64,000 bases of DNA from Dokdonella fugitiva (lineage in GTDB: Bacteria > Pseudomonadota > Gammaproteobacteria > Xanthomonadales > Rhodanobacteraceae), in assembly GCF_004342425.1 (NCBI RefSeq), contig NZ_SLWQ01000001.1, positions 925,146 through 989,145 on the forward strand. Reading direction: 5' to 3'. The notes beneath the pieces are model-generated. The model was not told the DNA's origin. It saw only the letters and a program-made list of their open reading frames with translations, and searched no databases. How positions within the stretch are numbered: the stretch's first letter is position 1; the number at the start of each line of letters is the position of its first letter. Position numbers and translations under genes: made by a program. This document shows, piece by piece, positions 55,491-64,000 of this stretch.

Positions 55491-56567
55491 CTATGACAGC
55501 CGCTCCACGCGACCTTGTTCCACGTGGAACCTCGCCGGGTCCGGCACGATGCCTTCGAGGGCCGAAGGCTCCTCGGTGCCCGTCAGCAACACCTGGGCGC
55601 CGCTCCGGGCCACCGAGCGCAGCAGGCGGCGCTGGTGTTCCACATCGACCTCCGAAGCGAGGTCGTCCAGACAGATGATCGGCCACTCCCCTTCCTGCGC
55701 GGCGAAAAGACGCGCCTGCGCCAGCACGAAAGCGAACGCGCCGAGCTTCTGCTGTCCGCGCGAAAGGTGATCGCGCCGGCGAGCAGCCTCGAACCCCACC
55801 GACCAGTCCGCCCGGTGCGGCCCGCGGCTCGTGTGTCCGCGCGCGAGGTCGCGCTCCATGCGGTCGGCGAGGGTACGCTCCAGCGAGGCGGAATCATCGA
55901 AGCCCGGCTCGAACTCGATCGTCGGTTCGCCAAGTTCCGGCAACAGCTCGACCAGCAGCCCGCGTACATACGGCACGAGGGTGTCGAAATAGGCGCGTCG
56001 CATTGCCGCGAGCGGCTCGGCCGCACGGGCGAGCTCGTGATCCCAGGGTGCGAGCTCGCTCCGATCGACCAGGCGGCGCAGCAGGGCGTTGCGTTGTTTG
56101 AGCACACGCTGGTATCGGCGCCACACCGACAGGAACGCATGTTCCACGTGGAACACTCCCCAGTCGAGGTAGCGGCGCCGCTCATCCGATGCGCCCGCGA
56201 TGAGTTCGTGCGAACCCGGTTCGAAGCAGAGCACCGCGGTCCGACGCAGCAGGTCGGCAATCGCGACGTCCGCACCATCGACCTTGGCGACGAGCCCCCG
56301 TGCGGTGCGCGCGAGGCCCACCCGGCTGCGCCCGCCCGCGAATTCGACCTCGCCGAAGACGGCGTAACCACCGCTGCCGTCGCGCGCGAGCGCCTCGCGC
56401 GCCGCGGTACGAAAGCTCCGGCCGTGGGACAGGAGATACGCTGCCTCGAGCAGCGATGTCTTGCCGGCGCCGTTCGGTCCCGTGAACACGTTCCAGCCCG
56501 GCGCAAGCGCGAACTCGGCACGCGCGAGGACGCGCAGGTTTTCGATTCGTAGTTCGCGCAGGTTCAT
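55491..56567 (-). CDS. recF: DNA replication and repair protein RecF
   Basis: A 358-residue SMC-like ATPase that loads RecA at gaps with RecO and RecR. Walker A is GPNGAGKTS at residues 30-38, the ABC signature is LSRGQQKLGAFAFVLAQ, and Walker B is PIICLDDLASEVD. ATG 56567 is chosen for the RecF N-terminus MNLRELRIENLR; eight upstream codons are unlikely. Order dnaN-recF-gyrB is the classic origin arrangement. Confidence 0.97.
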   Translation of the reverse strand: MNLRELRIENLRVLARAEFALAPGWNVFTGPNGAGKTSLLEAAYLLSHGRSFRTAAREALARDGSGGYAVFGEVEFAGGRSRVGLARTARGLVAKVDGADVAIADLLRRTAVLCFEPGSHELIAGASDERRRYLDWGVFHVEHAFLSVWRRYQRVLKQRNALLRRLVDRSELAPWDHELARAAEPLAAMRRAYFDTLVPYVRGLLVELLPELGEPTIEFEPGFDDSASLERTLADRMERDLARGHTSRGPHRADWSVGFEAARRRDHLSRGQQKLGAFAFVLAQARLFAAQEGEWPIICLDDLASEVDVEHQRRLLRSVARSGAQVLLTGTEEPSALEGIVPDPARFHVEQGRVERLS

Positions 56568-56619
56568 GCCGGGCGGCGCACGCTTTTGCATGCGCCCCCA
56601 AGTGGCGCGCCGTCCTGCG

Positions 56620-57720
56620 TCAGAGGCGCAGCGGCATGATCACGTGCCGCGTGTCGTCGGAGTCGGGCTTGCGCACGAGGCAGCTCGATTGACCGTCGCG
56701 CAGGCACAGCAGGACCTCGTCGCCCGTGACCGCGCCGAGCGCGTCGAGCAGGTAGTTGACGTTGAAGCCGACGCTGAGATCGGACACGCCGGTGCGTGCC
56801 TCGACCTCCTCCACCGCTTCTTCCTGCTCCGGATTGTGGGCGACGACGCGCACGCGGTTCGGCGCAACCTCGATCTTCACGCCGCGGTACTTCTCGTTCG
56901 AAAGGATCGCCGCTCGTTGCAGCGCCGCGCGCATCTCGTCGCGCTGCAGGCGTACTTCCTTGTCGGCGCCGATCGGGATGACGGCCTCGTAGTCCGGGAA
57001 GCGCCCATCGATGAGCTTCGACGTGAACGTGACGTCGCCACGCCGCACGCGCAGGTGATTGCGTGCGAACTCGAGCTCGACCACGCCATCGCCGGTTTCG
57101 AACAGGCCCTGCAGTTCGTTGATGCCCTTGCGCGGCACGATCACCTGGCGCGGCGACGCGACTTTCGACTCGAGCTTCGCTTCCGCGAGCGCAAGCCGAT
57201 GGCCGTCGGTCGCGACGCAGCGCAGCGCCTGTTCGCGCAGGTCGAGCAACATGCCGTTGAGGTAGTAACGCACGTCCTGGTGCGCCATCGCGAAACTGGT
57301 GCGGTCCATCAGTTCCTTCAGGGTAGCTTCGGGTAGCGCCACCCGTTCGACGAGCTCGATCGAATCAATCGTCGGGAACTCCGTCGCCGGCAGCGTCGCA
57401 AGGGTGAAGCGGCTACGCCCGGCGCTCACGGTGACGCGCTCGCCGTTCTGCTCGAACTTGATGCGGCACCCGTCAGGAAGCGCGCGGCAGATATCGAACA
57501 GCTTGCGGGCCGGAACCGTCACTTCGCCGGCGTCGAGATCGTCGGCTTCGGTCCGCGCAACCATTTCGACTTCGAGGTCGGTTCCGGTCAGCGCGACGCC
57601 ACTGCCGTCGACAACGACGAGCAGGTTAGCCAGGACCGGCAGCGTCTGCCGCCGTTCCACCACGCCAACCACGTGTTGCAGCCGCTTGAGGAGAGCTTCG
57701 CGCTGGATGCTGAATCGCAT
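56620..57720 (-). CDS. dnaN: DNA polymerase III beta sliding clamp
   Basis: A 366-residue ring-forming processivity clamp. It shows the three-domain beta fold with MRFSIQREALLKRLQHVVGVVERR at the start, the domain-two HRLALAEAKL region and the C-terminal HVIMPLRL, which lines the partner-binding pocket. Length equals the E. coli protein. ATG 57720 is supported by homology; a longer frame enters the oriC region. Confidence 0.98.
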   Translation of the reverse strand: MRFSIQREALLKRLQHVVGVVERRQTLPVLANLLVVVDGSGVALTGTDLEVEMVARTEADDLDAGEVTVPARKLFDICRALPDGCRIKFEQNGERVTVSAGRSRFTLATLPATEFPTIDSIELVERVALPEATLKELMDRTSFAMAHQDVRYYLNGMLLDLREQALRCVATDGHRLALAEAKLESKVASPRQVIVPRKGINELQGLFETGDGVVELEFARNHLRVRRGDVTFTSKLIDGRFPDYEAVIPIGADKEVRLQRDEMRAALQRAAILSNEKYRGVKIEVAPNRVRVVAHNPEQEEAVEEVEARTGVSDLSVGFNVNYLLDALGAVTGDEVLLCLRDGQSSCLVRKPDSDDTRHVIMPLRL

Positions 57721-57933
57721 GGTCTGCCGTTCCTGTCTTTGGTTTTTATGTGGAGCGTTGGTGGCTGCTGGTGCTGTGTACAACCTGCCGAAGCGCAATT
57801 AATCTGTAAAAATCATACGCTTACGGAGAAATGACGCACTGTAGAACCTGCCGTGCCGCCTGTGGGTCAACTGTGGATAATATTCGCGTCGACCGTCCGG
57901 CACAGCTTTTCCACAGGCTACGCCCGTACTTCT
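57721..57933. other. Probable replication origin oriC between dnaA and dnaN
   Basis: This 213-bp gap holds a perfect DnaA box TGTGGATAA (57872-57880, reverse of TTATCCACA), TTTTCCACA (57907-57915, one mismatch), and weaker matches TGTGGGTCA (57861-57869) and TGTGTACAA (57775-57783). An AT-rich stretch at 57799-57835 (AATTAATCTGTAAAAATCAT and on) stands out in a 70% GC genome and could be the unwinding element. The dnaA-oriC-dnaN position is usual outside enterics. Confidence 0.8.
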
Positions 57934-59259
57934 TCACTCGGTCAGCGTGCGCACGAGTTTTTCCCAGTCCTGTCGCAGCTTGCCGTCGGTTTCCCGCAAG
58001 TCCCGGATCGTGCGGCACGCGTGCAGCACCGTCGTGTGGTCGCGGCCGCCGAATGCGTCGCCGATTTCAGGCAGGCTGTGCTCGGTCAGCTCCTTGGCGA
58101 GTCCCATCGCCATCTGCCGCGGCCGCGCAATCGATCGGCTGCGCTTCTTCGACAAGAGGTCCGCCAGGCGCAGCTGGTAGTAGTCTGCCACGGTCTTCTG
58201 GATGTTAGGGATCGTGATCGCCTGGGCGTGCACGGTGAGCAGATCGCGCAGCGTTTCCTGCGCGAATTCGCTGCTGATGCGGCGCCCCTCGAAGTTCGCG
58301 CGCGCGACGAGCGTATTGAGCGCGCCCTCGAGGTCGCGCACGTTCGAGCGCATGCGCTTGGCCATCAGCGTGGCGACCTCTTCCGGCAACTCGACGCCCT
58401 TCGCCTGGGCCTTCGCCAGCACGATCGCGGCGCGCGTTTCGAAATCCGGCGGTTCGATCGCGACCGACAGGCCCCAACCAAGTCGCGACTTCAGTCGCGG
58501 CTCGAGGTTGTCGACTTCCTTCGGGTAGCGATCGCAGGTCAGGATGATCTGCTGCTTGCCCTCGAACAGCGCGTTGAACGTGTGGAAGAATTCTTCCTGC
58601 GTCGTGTTCTTGCCGGCGAAGAACTGGATGTCGTCGATGAGCAGGGCGTCGACGGAGCGGAACCGCCGCTTGAAATCGTCCATGCCCTTCTGCTGCAGCG
58701 CGCGCACCATGCCGCTCACGAACTGCTCCGAGCGCAGGTAGAGAATCTTCACGCCCGGCTTGTTCGTGCGCATCAGGTTGCCCGCGGCATGCATCAGATG
58801 CGTCTTGCCGAGGCCGGTGCCACCGTACAGCAGCAGCGGGTTGTAGGCGCGGCCCGGATTCATCGCGACCTGGGTCGCGGCGGCCTTGCCGAGCTGGTTC
58901 GACTTGCCCTCGACGAAGTTCTCGAACGTGTAATTGGGATCGAGGTTGGAATCGGGAACGGCCGCGCGCTCGGGCGCGTTGCGCGGTCGCGCCGTGGGCC
59001 GGCCGACGCCACGCTCGGGCGAGCGCGCACCGACCTGCACGTCGACGGCGACCGGGCCGTCGCACAGGTGTTCGAGCACCTCGAGGATCGGCGCCAGGAA
59101 TCGCTCGCGCACCGTCTCCATCGTGTACGCGTTCGGCGCCCACAGCGTGAAGCCGGACTCCTCCTCGCTGACCTGCAGGGGGGCCAGGTAGGTATGCAGA
59201 TCCTCTGCGCTGAATTCCGCCTCGAGGCGGGATAGACAGCGGCGCCAAAGTTCGCTCAT
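57934..59259 (-). CDS. dnaA: Chromosomal replication initiator DnaA
   Basis: A 441-residue AAA+ initiator. Domain I is residues 1-75 ([21 protein letters not shown]). Domain III has Walker A GGTGLGKT at ~146-153, Walker [10 protein letters not shown] and sensor II region. Domain IV carries the DNA-binding signature [15 protein letters not shown]. The ATG is supported by homology. Domain II is short and Arg/Pro-rich, typical of high-GC genomes. Confidence 0.98.
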   Translation of the reverse strand: MSELWRRCLSRLEAEFSAEDLHTYLAPLQVSEEESGFTLWAPNAYTMETVRERFLAPILEVLEHLCDGPVAVDVQVGARSPERGVGRPTARPRNAPERAAVPDSNLDPNYTFENFVEGKSNQLGKAAATQVAMNPGRAYNPLLLYGGTGLGKTHLMHAAGNLMRTNKPGVKILYLRSEQFVSGMVRALQQKGMDDFKRRFRSVDALLIDDIQFFAGKNTTQEEFFHTFNALFEGKQQIILTCDRYPKEVDNLEPRLKSRLGWGLSVAIEPPDFETRAAIVLAKAQAKGVELPEEVATLMAKRMRSNVRDLEGALNTLVARANFEGRRISSEFAQETLRDLLTVHAQAITIPNIQKTVADYYQLRLADLLSKKRSRSIARPRQMAMGLAKELTEHSLPEIGDAFGGRDHTTVLHACRTIRDLRETDGKLRQDWEKLVRTLTE

Positions 59260-59395
59260 TGCAGGGTGTATTTCCGGATGCGGGCAGCGAGCCGACCGGA
59301 ACGGTGGCTCGCGCGGGAATGGGGCAAGATGCGAAAGTCTAGCAGCACGCCGGCATGGACCCGCCTGCAGACCGGCGCCGCGCCGGTCCCTCGCC

Positions 59396-59425
59396 TTGAC
59401 ACGGACCCGGGCCGCCGCCTACCAT
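59396..59425 (+). promoter_or_regulatory. rpmH promoter
   Basis: A perfect -35 TTGACA (59396-59401) is followed after 18 bp by TACCAT (59420-59425), a fair -10. The start codon of rpmH is 38 bp further on. The region 59260-59395 contains the divergent dnaA promoter, not clearly resolved. Confidence 0.75.
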
Positions 59426-59462
59426 CCGCGCCCTTTTCCATTCAGCAAGTTGGCGTACCCAC

Positions 59463-59603
59463 ATGGCCACCAAGCGCACTTACCAGCCGAGCAACCTCAA
59501 GCGCGTCCGCGACCACGGCTTCCGTGCGCGCATGAAGACCCGTGGCGGCCGCAAGGTCATCAACGCCCGTCGCGCCAAGGGTCGCAAGCGCCTGGCCGTC
59601 TGA
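59463..59603 (+). CDS. rpmH: 50S ribosomal protein L34
   Basis: A 46-residue basic protein, [20 protein letters not shown] through to [11 protein letters not shown], identical in layout to bacterial L34. It is followed by rnpA after 19 bp, the universal rpmH-rnpA arrangement, and is divergent from dnaA. Confidence 0.98.
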   Translation: MATKRTYQPSNLKRVRDHGFRARMKTRGGRKVINARRAKGRKRLAV

Positions 59604-59622
59604 CGCGGCCGCGAAGCTCCGG

Positions 59623-60003
59623 ATGGCGCCCGCAACCTTCCCGCGCGCGGCGCGCCTGCTGACCCCTCGTGATTTCGCCCGGCTGCGCAGCGACAGCCGG
59701 CGCGTCGCCACCCGCCATCTCACCGCCCAAGTCGCCACGCGCGACACGGACGGTGCGCGCCTCGGCCTCGCCGTTTCCCGCAAGGTTTCCAAGAGCGCGG
59801 TGCATCGCAACCGGATCAAGCGGATTGCGCGCGACAGCTTCCGACGCCACCGCGACAGCCTGCCGGCGGTCGACATCCTCGTGATCGCGCGCAGCAGTGC
59901 CGACCTCGAGGACAACCCGAGCCTGCACGCCGAGTTCGCACGCCTCTGGCAGCGCATCGCGGCGTTGAACGGCGCGGATGCGGCCGGCACAATGCGCGAC
60001 TGA
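59623..60003 (+). CDS. rnpA: Ribonuclease P protein component
   Basis: A 126-residue basic protein that binds RNase P RNA for tRNA 5' processing. The signature RNR-type motif SAVHRNRIKRIARDSFR is present, with LTPRDFARLRSDSRRVATRHLT near the start. ATG 59623 follows the rpmH stop by 19 bp. The usual downstream neighbour yidD is missing: 60004-60119 contains no frame for it. Confidence 0.95.
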   Translation: MAPATFPRAARLLTPRDFARLRSDSRRVATRHLTAQVATRDTDGARLGLAVSRKVSKSAVHRNRIKRIARDSFRRHRDSLPAVDILVIARSSADLEDNPSLHAEFARLWQRIAALNGADAAGTMRD

Positions 60004-60119
60004 CTTTCCAGCGCCGCGCTTCAGGCGCGAGCACTTTCGATCCAGCCCCCAGGCAGTGACGGCAGCGCGACGCGCGACCGCCTGCCGCCCGGCGCCACAT
60101 GCCCAGGCCGAACGTTCCT

Positions 60120-61844
60120 ATGACGAGTCCGCGCAACTTCCTGCTGATCGCCCTGCTGTTCATCGGCTACCTGCTCTGGATGCAGTGGCAGGAGGACTAC
60201 GACAAGGTTCCCGCCACCACCGCCGGCGCGCCTGCCGCGGCGGTCGACGGCGCGCCGACCGCGCCGGTCACGGTTCCTGATGGCGCCGACGTGCCGAGCG
60301 CGAGCGGCAGCGCCGCCCCGGCGCCCTCGCCGGCCACGCCCGACGCCGCGGCGAACGCATCGGGCGAGCGCGTCGTCGTCACCACCGACGTGCTGCGCGT
60401 CGAGATCGACACGCGCGGCGGCAACGTCGTCGTCGCCGACCTGCTCGCCTACCCGCTGCAGCCGAAGGACTACGCCCATCCCAAGCGCCTGCTCGACAGC
60501 AGCGCGGCGGGCTTCTTCGTCGCGCAGAGCGGCCTCGTCAGCGCGGGCGGCGCGGCGCCCGACCACCAGGCGCAATACAGCGCGGAAAAGAACGCCTATT
60601 CGCTCGCCGACGGCAGCGACACGATCGAGGTGCCGCTGAGCTGGAGCGATGCATCCGGCATCGCCGTGCGCAAGGTGTTCGTATTCAAGCGCGGCAGCTA
60701 CGTCATCGACCAGCGCCAGGAAATCAGCAACAAGGGCGGCGTGGCGTGGAGCGGCAATGCCTATCGCCAGCTGCAGCGCGTGCCGCCCGTCATCGACACC
60801 AGCGGCATCAAGGGCTACAGCAACATCGAGCGCTACAGCTTCGTCGGCGCGGCGTGGTACAGCCCGGCCGACAAGTTCCAGAAGCTCAAGTTCGACCAGT
60901 TCGCCAAGGAGCCGCTCGACAAGCCGATCGCCGACGGCTGGGCCGCGATGCTGCAGCACTACTTCTTCGCGGCATGGATCCCCGCGCAGGGCGAGAACGA
61001 CCAGTACTCGACCAAGACCTACGTCGCCCACGCGGCCGACGGCAGCGCGGCCAACCGCTATCTCATCCGCACGCAGTCGCCGCCGATCAGCGTCGCGCCG
61101 GGCGCGACCTACACCGATGCCGCGCGCCTCTATGTCGGCCCGAAGCTGCAGAGCACGCTCGACCAGATCGCCCCGGGCCTCAGCCTCACGGTCGACTACG
61201 GCATGTTCACGGTGATCGCCGAGCCGCTGCACTGGCTGCTCGCGCAACTGCACAAGCTCACCGGCAACTGGGGTTTCGCGATCATACTGCTCGTGCTGAT
61301 CATCAAGGCGCTGTTCTTCAAGCTCAGCGAGACGCAGTACCGCTCCGGCGCGAAGATGCGCAAGCTGCAGCCGCGAATGCAGGCGCTGAAGGAGCGCTAC
61401 GGCGACGATCGCCAGAAGATGAACATGGCGATGATGGAGTTGTACCAGAAGGAAAAGGTGAACCCGCTCGCGGGCTGCCTGCCGATGCTGGTGCAGATCC
61501 CGGTATTCTTCGCCCTGTACTGGGTGTTGCTGGAGAGCGTGGAGCTGCGCCAGGCGCCGTTCATCGGCTGGATCCAGAACCTCACCGCGCCCGATCCCTA
61601 CTACGTGCTGCCCGTGCTCAACGGCCTCGTCATGATCGCGACGACGATGCTCACGCCGAGCGCGGGCATGGACCCGACGCAGGCGAAGATGATGAAGATC
61701 ATGCCGGTCGTGTTCTCGGTGCTGTTCGCGTTCTTCCCCGCCGGCCTCGTCCTCTACTACACGGTCAACGGCGGCCTCGGCCTGCTGCAGCAGTGGATCA
61801 TCACGCGCCGCATCGACGCCGGCGAGAAGGCGGCCGCGGCCTGA
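60120..61844 (+). CDS. yidC: Membrane protein insertase YidC
   Basis: A 574-residue Oxa1/YidC insertase. An N-terminal helix ([19 protein letters not shown]) is followed by an Ala/Pro-rich linker, the large periplasmic beta-sandwich domain (residues ~90-355) and the five-helix core. The core has the conserved hydrophilic-groove Arg region ([22 protein letters not shown]) and the coiled-coil loop [22 protein letters not shown] 60120 is chosen over an in-frame ATG at 60099. Confidence 0.97.
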   Translation: MTSPRNFLLIALLFIGYLLWMQWQEDYDKVPATTAGAPAAAVDGAPTAPVTVPDGADVPSASGSAAPAPSPATPDAAANASGERVVVTTDVLRVEIDTRGGNVVVADLLAYPLQPKDYAHPKRLLDSSAAGFFVAQSGLVSAGGAAPDHQAQYSAEKNAYSLADGSDTIEVPLSWSDASGIAVRKVFVFKRGSYVIDQRQEISNKGGVAWSGNAYRQLQRVPPVIDTSGIKGYSNIERYSFVGAAWYSPADKFQKLKFDQFAKEPLDKPIADGWAAMLQHYFFAAWIPAQGENDQYSTKTYVAHAADGSAANRYLIRTQSPPISVAPGATYTDAARLYVGPKLQSTLDQIAPGLSLTVDYGMFTVIAEPLHWLLAQLHKLTGNWGFAIILLVLIIKALFFKLSETQYRSGAKMRKLQPRMQALKERYGDDRQKMNMAMMELYQKEKVNPLAGCLPMLVQIPVFFALYWVLLESVELRQAPFIGWIQNLTAPDPYYVLPVLNGLVMIATTMLTPSAGMDPTQAKMMKIMPVVFSVLFAFFPAGLVLYYTVNGGLGLLQQWIITRRIDAGEKAAAA

Positions 61845-61848
61845 TGCG

Positions 61849-63195
61849 ATGAGCGGGCGCGCCGACACGATCGCAGCCGTGGCGACCGCGCCCGGCGCGG
61901 GCGGCGTCGGCGTGCTGCGCGTATCGGGCGATCGCGCCGGCGAGATCGCCCGCGCCGTGCTCGGCCGCGCGCCGCGCGCGCGACACGCGCACTACGCCGC
62001 GTTCCGCGCCGCCGACGGCGGCGTCATCGATCGCGGCATCCTGCTGTGGTTTCCCGCGCCGCATTCCTACACCGGCGAAGACGTGCTCGAACTGCAGGCG
62101 CACGGCAGCCCGGTCGTGCTGCGCATGCTGCTCGCGCGCCTCGTCGAACTCGGCGCGCGCCACGCGCGCGCGGGCGAGTTTTCCGAACGTGCATTCCTCC
62201 ACGGCCGCATCGACCTCGCCCAGGCCGAAGCCGTCGCCGACCTCATCGCGAGCGGCTCGGAAGCGGCCGCGCGCGCGGCGCAGCGCAGCCTCGAGGGTGA
62301 GTTCTCCACGCGCGTGCACGCGCTCGCCGAGCGCGTCGTGCGCCTGCGCGTGTGGATCGAAGCCGCGATCGATTTCCCCGAAGAGGAGATCGACTTCCTG
62401 AAGGCGCCGGAACTCGCTGCCGAAGTCGACGCGACGCGCGGCGACCTGCACGCGTTGCTCGGCGAGACGCGCCGCGGCGTGCGCCTCGCCGACGGCCTGC
62501 ACGTCGTCATCGTCGGCCGGCCCAACGTCGGCAAGTCGAGCCTGCTCAACGCACTCGCCGCGAGCGAGCGCGCGATCGTCACCGACGTCGCCGGCACCAC
62601 GCGCGACGTGCTGCGCGAAACGATCGACCTCGATGGCATCGCGCTGACCCTGGTCGACACCGCCGGCCTGCGCGACGCTGCCGACGTGGTCGAACGCGAA
62701 GGCATCCGCCGCGCACGCGGCGAGCTCGAACGCGCCGACCTCGCGGTGCTCGTCAGCGACGACGGCGATGCGGCGCGCGACCTCGATCTGCTGCGCACGA
62801 TCCCGTCGCGTGCGGTGCGCGTCGTCGTGCACAACAAGATCGACCTCGCCGGCACGCGCGCGCATCGCGAGGAGCGCGACGGCATCGTCCACCTGTGGTT
62901 GTCGGCGCGCTCGCGCGAAGGCCTCGACGGCCTCGTCGCGGAACTGCGACGTCATGCCGGAGCAGGCGAAAGCGACGCCGGCGCGTTCACCGCGCGGGCG
63001 CGCCACGTCGCCGCGCTCGAGCGCGCCCGCGCGCATTTCGACGCAGCGGTCGCCGCGCTCGCCGAGCGCAACGCCGGTGAACTGGCCGCGGAAGACCTGC
63101 GCCGCGCGCACGACGCGCTCGGCGAGATCACCGGCGAAGTCAGCGCCGACGATCTCCTCGGCGAGATCTTCTCGTCGTTCTGCATCGGGAAGTGA
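61849..63195 (+). CDS. mnmE: tRNA modification GTPase MnmE
   Basis: A 448-residue GTPase that, with MnmG, makes 5-carboxymethylaminomethyl-uridine in tRNA wobble positions. It has the N-terminal formyl-THF domain ([21 protein letters not shown]), a helical domain, the inserted G domain (GRPNVGKSS near residue 222, [13 protein letters not shown]) and the C-terminal FCIGK with the essential Cys. It begins 4 bp after yidC. The stop codon forms part of a probable phage/island attachment site. Confidence 0.97.
   Translation: MSGRADTIAAVATAPGAGGVGVLRVSGDRAGEIARAVLGRAPRARHAHYAAFRAADGGVIDRGILLWFPAPHSYTGEDVLELQAHGSPVVLRMLLARLVELGARHARAGEFSERAFLHGRIDLAQAEAVADLIASGSEAAARAAQRSLEGEFSTRVHALAERVVRLRVWIEAAIDFPEEEIDFLKAPELAAEVDATRGDLHALLGETRRGVRLADGLHVVIVGRPNVGKSSLLNALAASERAIVTDVAGTTRDVLRETIDLDGIALTLVDTAGLRDAADVVEREGIRRARGELERADLAVLVSDDGDAARDLDLLRTIPSRAVRVVVHNKIDLAGTRAHREERDGIVHLWLSARSREGLDGLVAELRRHAGAGESDAGAFTARARHVAALERARAHFDAAVAALAERNAGELAAEDLRRAHDALGEITGEVSADDLLGEIFSSFCIGK
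63178..63195 (+). mobile_element. Probable attL site at the 3' end of mnmE
   Basis: TTCTGCATCGGGAAGTGA, the last 18 bp of mnmE, corresponds to the 3' mnmE (trmE/thdF) site used by SGI1-family genomic islands. Composition drops sharply right after the stop and an integrase gene begins 184 bp on. The other end of the island is outside the window. Confidence 0.65.
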
Positions 63196-63199
63196 GGTT

Positions 63200-63379
63200 G
63201 GGTCCAGGGACATCTACTGGAGTCTGCTAATGTGCCTGTAATCCGCGTAAACAAAGGGATTTTTGTCTACTGAGTGATTTGGTGATGCAGTCAAAGCCAT
63301 CGCTGTTCGGGTCCATATATGGGTGCAAGTTCACCGAATGGCCTGACTATTGACTTTCATGGACCCAAAGGAGGGTCCA
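63200..63379. repeat. Repeated GGGTCCA heptamers between attachment site and integrase
   Basis: GGGTCCA occurs at 63200-63206, 63309-63315 and 63373-63379, and inverted (TGGACCC) at 63360-63366. The last two form a 7-bp inverted repeat with a 6-bp spacer that overlaps the integrase ribosome-binding site and start codon. They could be integrase/excisionase arm sites or an operator controlling integrase translation or transcription. Confidence 0.5.
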
Positions 63380-64000
63380 TGTCTCTCACAGATACCGCAC
63401 TCAAGGCGCTCAAGCCCAAGGACGCCTCGTACATCGTCAGCGACGATCGCGGGCTGTACGTCGAGGTGCTGCCGAGTGGCAGCATCGTCTGGCGTTATCG
63501 CTATAGGCTGGACGGCAAACGGGAAAAGCTCACACTCGGCAAGTACCCGGCCCTTACCCTGAAGAACGCCCGGCTGAAGCGGGACGAAGCGGCCCACCAA
63601 GTGGCGATGGGAGAGTCGCCGGCAAAGAAGAAGCAGCAGGAGAAAGTGGCTGGAGCAGAAGACGCTACCGTGGCCGAGTTCGCCGAGCGCTTCTTCAAGG
63701 ACATCCAGTCACGCGATCGCAAGAACGTGACCATGTCCCGGCGCTATCTGGAAAAGGACATCCTGCCGCACATCGGCAGCAAGCCGGTCAGGGACATCAC
63801 CGCCGAGGATGTGCGCAGCGTCATCTGGCGCAAGAAGGCGCAAGGTTTCGACGCCGCCGCTGGCCAGGTGCGTGGCCTGCTCAAGCGCATGTTCGACTAC
63901 GCGCTGACCTGTGGCCTGATCCAGGCCAACCCGGTCATGGCCTTGCCGATGCGGCACGTCTACCGCGCCGCCGCCCGCGACCGGGCGCTGACGCCGGACG
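63379..64000 (+). CDS. P4-type tyrosine integrase (3' truncated by window)
   Basis: The first 207 residues of a tyrosine recombinase that inserts a genomic island. The N-terminal DUF4102 (arm-binding) domain spans ~1-90 (MSLTDTALKALKPKDASYIV, GLYVEVLPSGSIVWRYRY, LGKYPALTLKNAR). A SAM-like core-binding domain follows (TVAEFAERFFKDIQSR, SRRYLEKDILPHIGSKPV). The catalytic RHRHY residues lie beyond the end. AAAGGAGG precedes the ATG by 4-5 bp. It reads away from mnmE, as in mnmE-integrated islands, and codon usage is less GC-biased than in the host genes. Confidence 0.9.
   Translation, partial: MSLTDTALKALKPKDASYIVSDDRGLYVEVLPSGSIVWRYRYRLDGKREKLTLGKYPALTLKNARLKRDEAAHQVAMGESPAKKKQQEKVAGAEDATVAEFAERFFKDIQSRDRKNVTMSRRYLEKDILPHIGSKPVRDITAEDVRSVIWRKKAQGFDAAAGQVRGLLKRMFDYALTCGLIQANPVMALPMRHVYRAAARDRALTPD

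Overview
This is a high-GC (about 70%) chromosomal window from a gammaproteobacterium of the order Xanthomonadales, probably Rhodanobacteraceae (Dokdonella-like). The evidence is the origin block with oriC between dnaA and dnaN, the Xanthomonas-type tonB/exbB/exbD1/exbD2 + pdxJ neighbourhood, CadC-like winged-helix/TPR regulators, and RiPP families known mainly from this order. The taxon is inferred; no rRNA or tRNA gene was seen.

Layout. 1-4345: biotin operon (end of bioB, bioF, bioH, bioC) with a co-directional EmrE-like exporter. 4373-5298: Fur-box-controlled hemP and an unrecognised partner. 5560-17117: winged-helix/TPR regulator, large secreted S8 protease, Mn exporter under a yybP-ykoY riboswitch, and a beta-propeller GGDEF sensor. 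17136-23265: glnB, ubiK, comM and a K+/H+ antiporter, then xdhC- and mocA-like maturation genes. The latter lead into a two-subunit molybdenum hydroxylase (23409-26067). 26193-28461: lower-GC accessory genes (VOC protein, cupin-like and HEAT-like orphans).

28665-37166 is the most interesting region. Two tandem copies of a three-gene RiPP-type cassette lie here: SagB-like dehydrogenase (-), NHLP-type precursor peptide (+), and cyclase-domain/TPR membrane protein (-). No YcaO, radical SAM enzyme, protease or exporter is visible. A gene for a cNMP-binding/GGDEF protein follows immediately. The families have been predicted computationally, but to my knowledge neither product nor chemistry is known.

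37332-48634: glyoxylate shunt aceB-aceA with a divergent LysR regulator, small membrane proteins, a phosphopantetheinyl transferase, an ECF sigma/anti-sigma/PDZ set, and pdxJ. 48682-57720 (minus): exbD2, exbD1, exbB, tonB, a TPR lipid-exported or periplasmic protein, gyrB, recF, dnaN. 57721-57933 is the probable oriC, followed by dnaA (-) and the divergent rpmH-rnpA-yidC-mnmE series. Directly after mnmE an AT-richer segment and a P4-type integrase begin a genomic island that runs off the window. The last 18 bp of mnmE resemble the SGI1-type attachment site.
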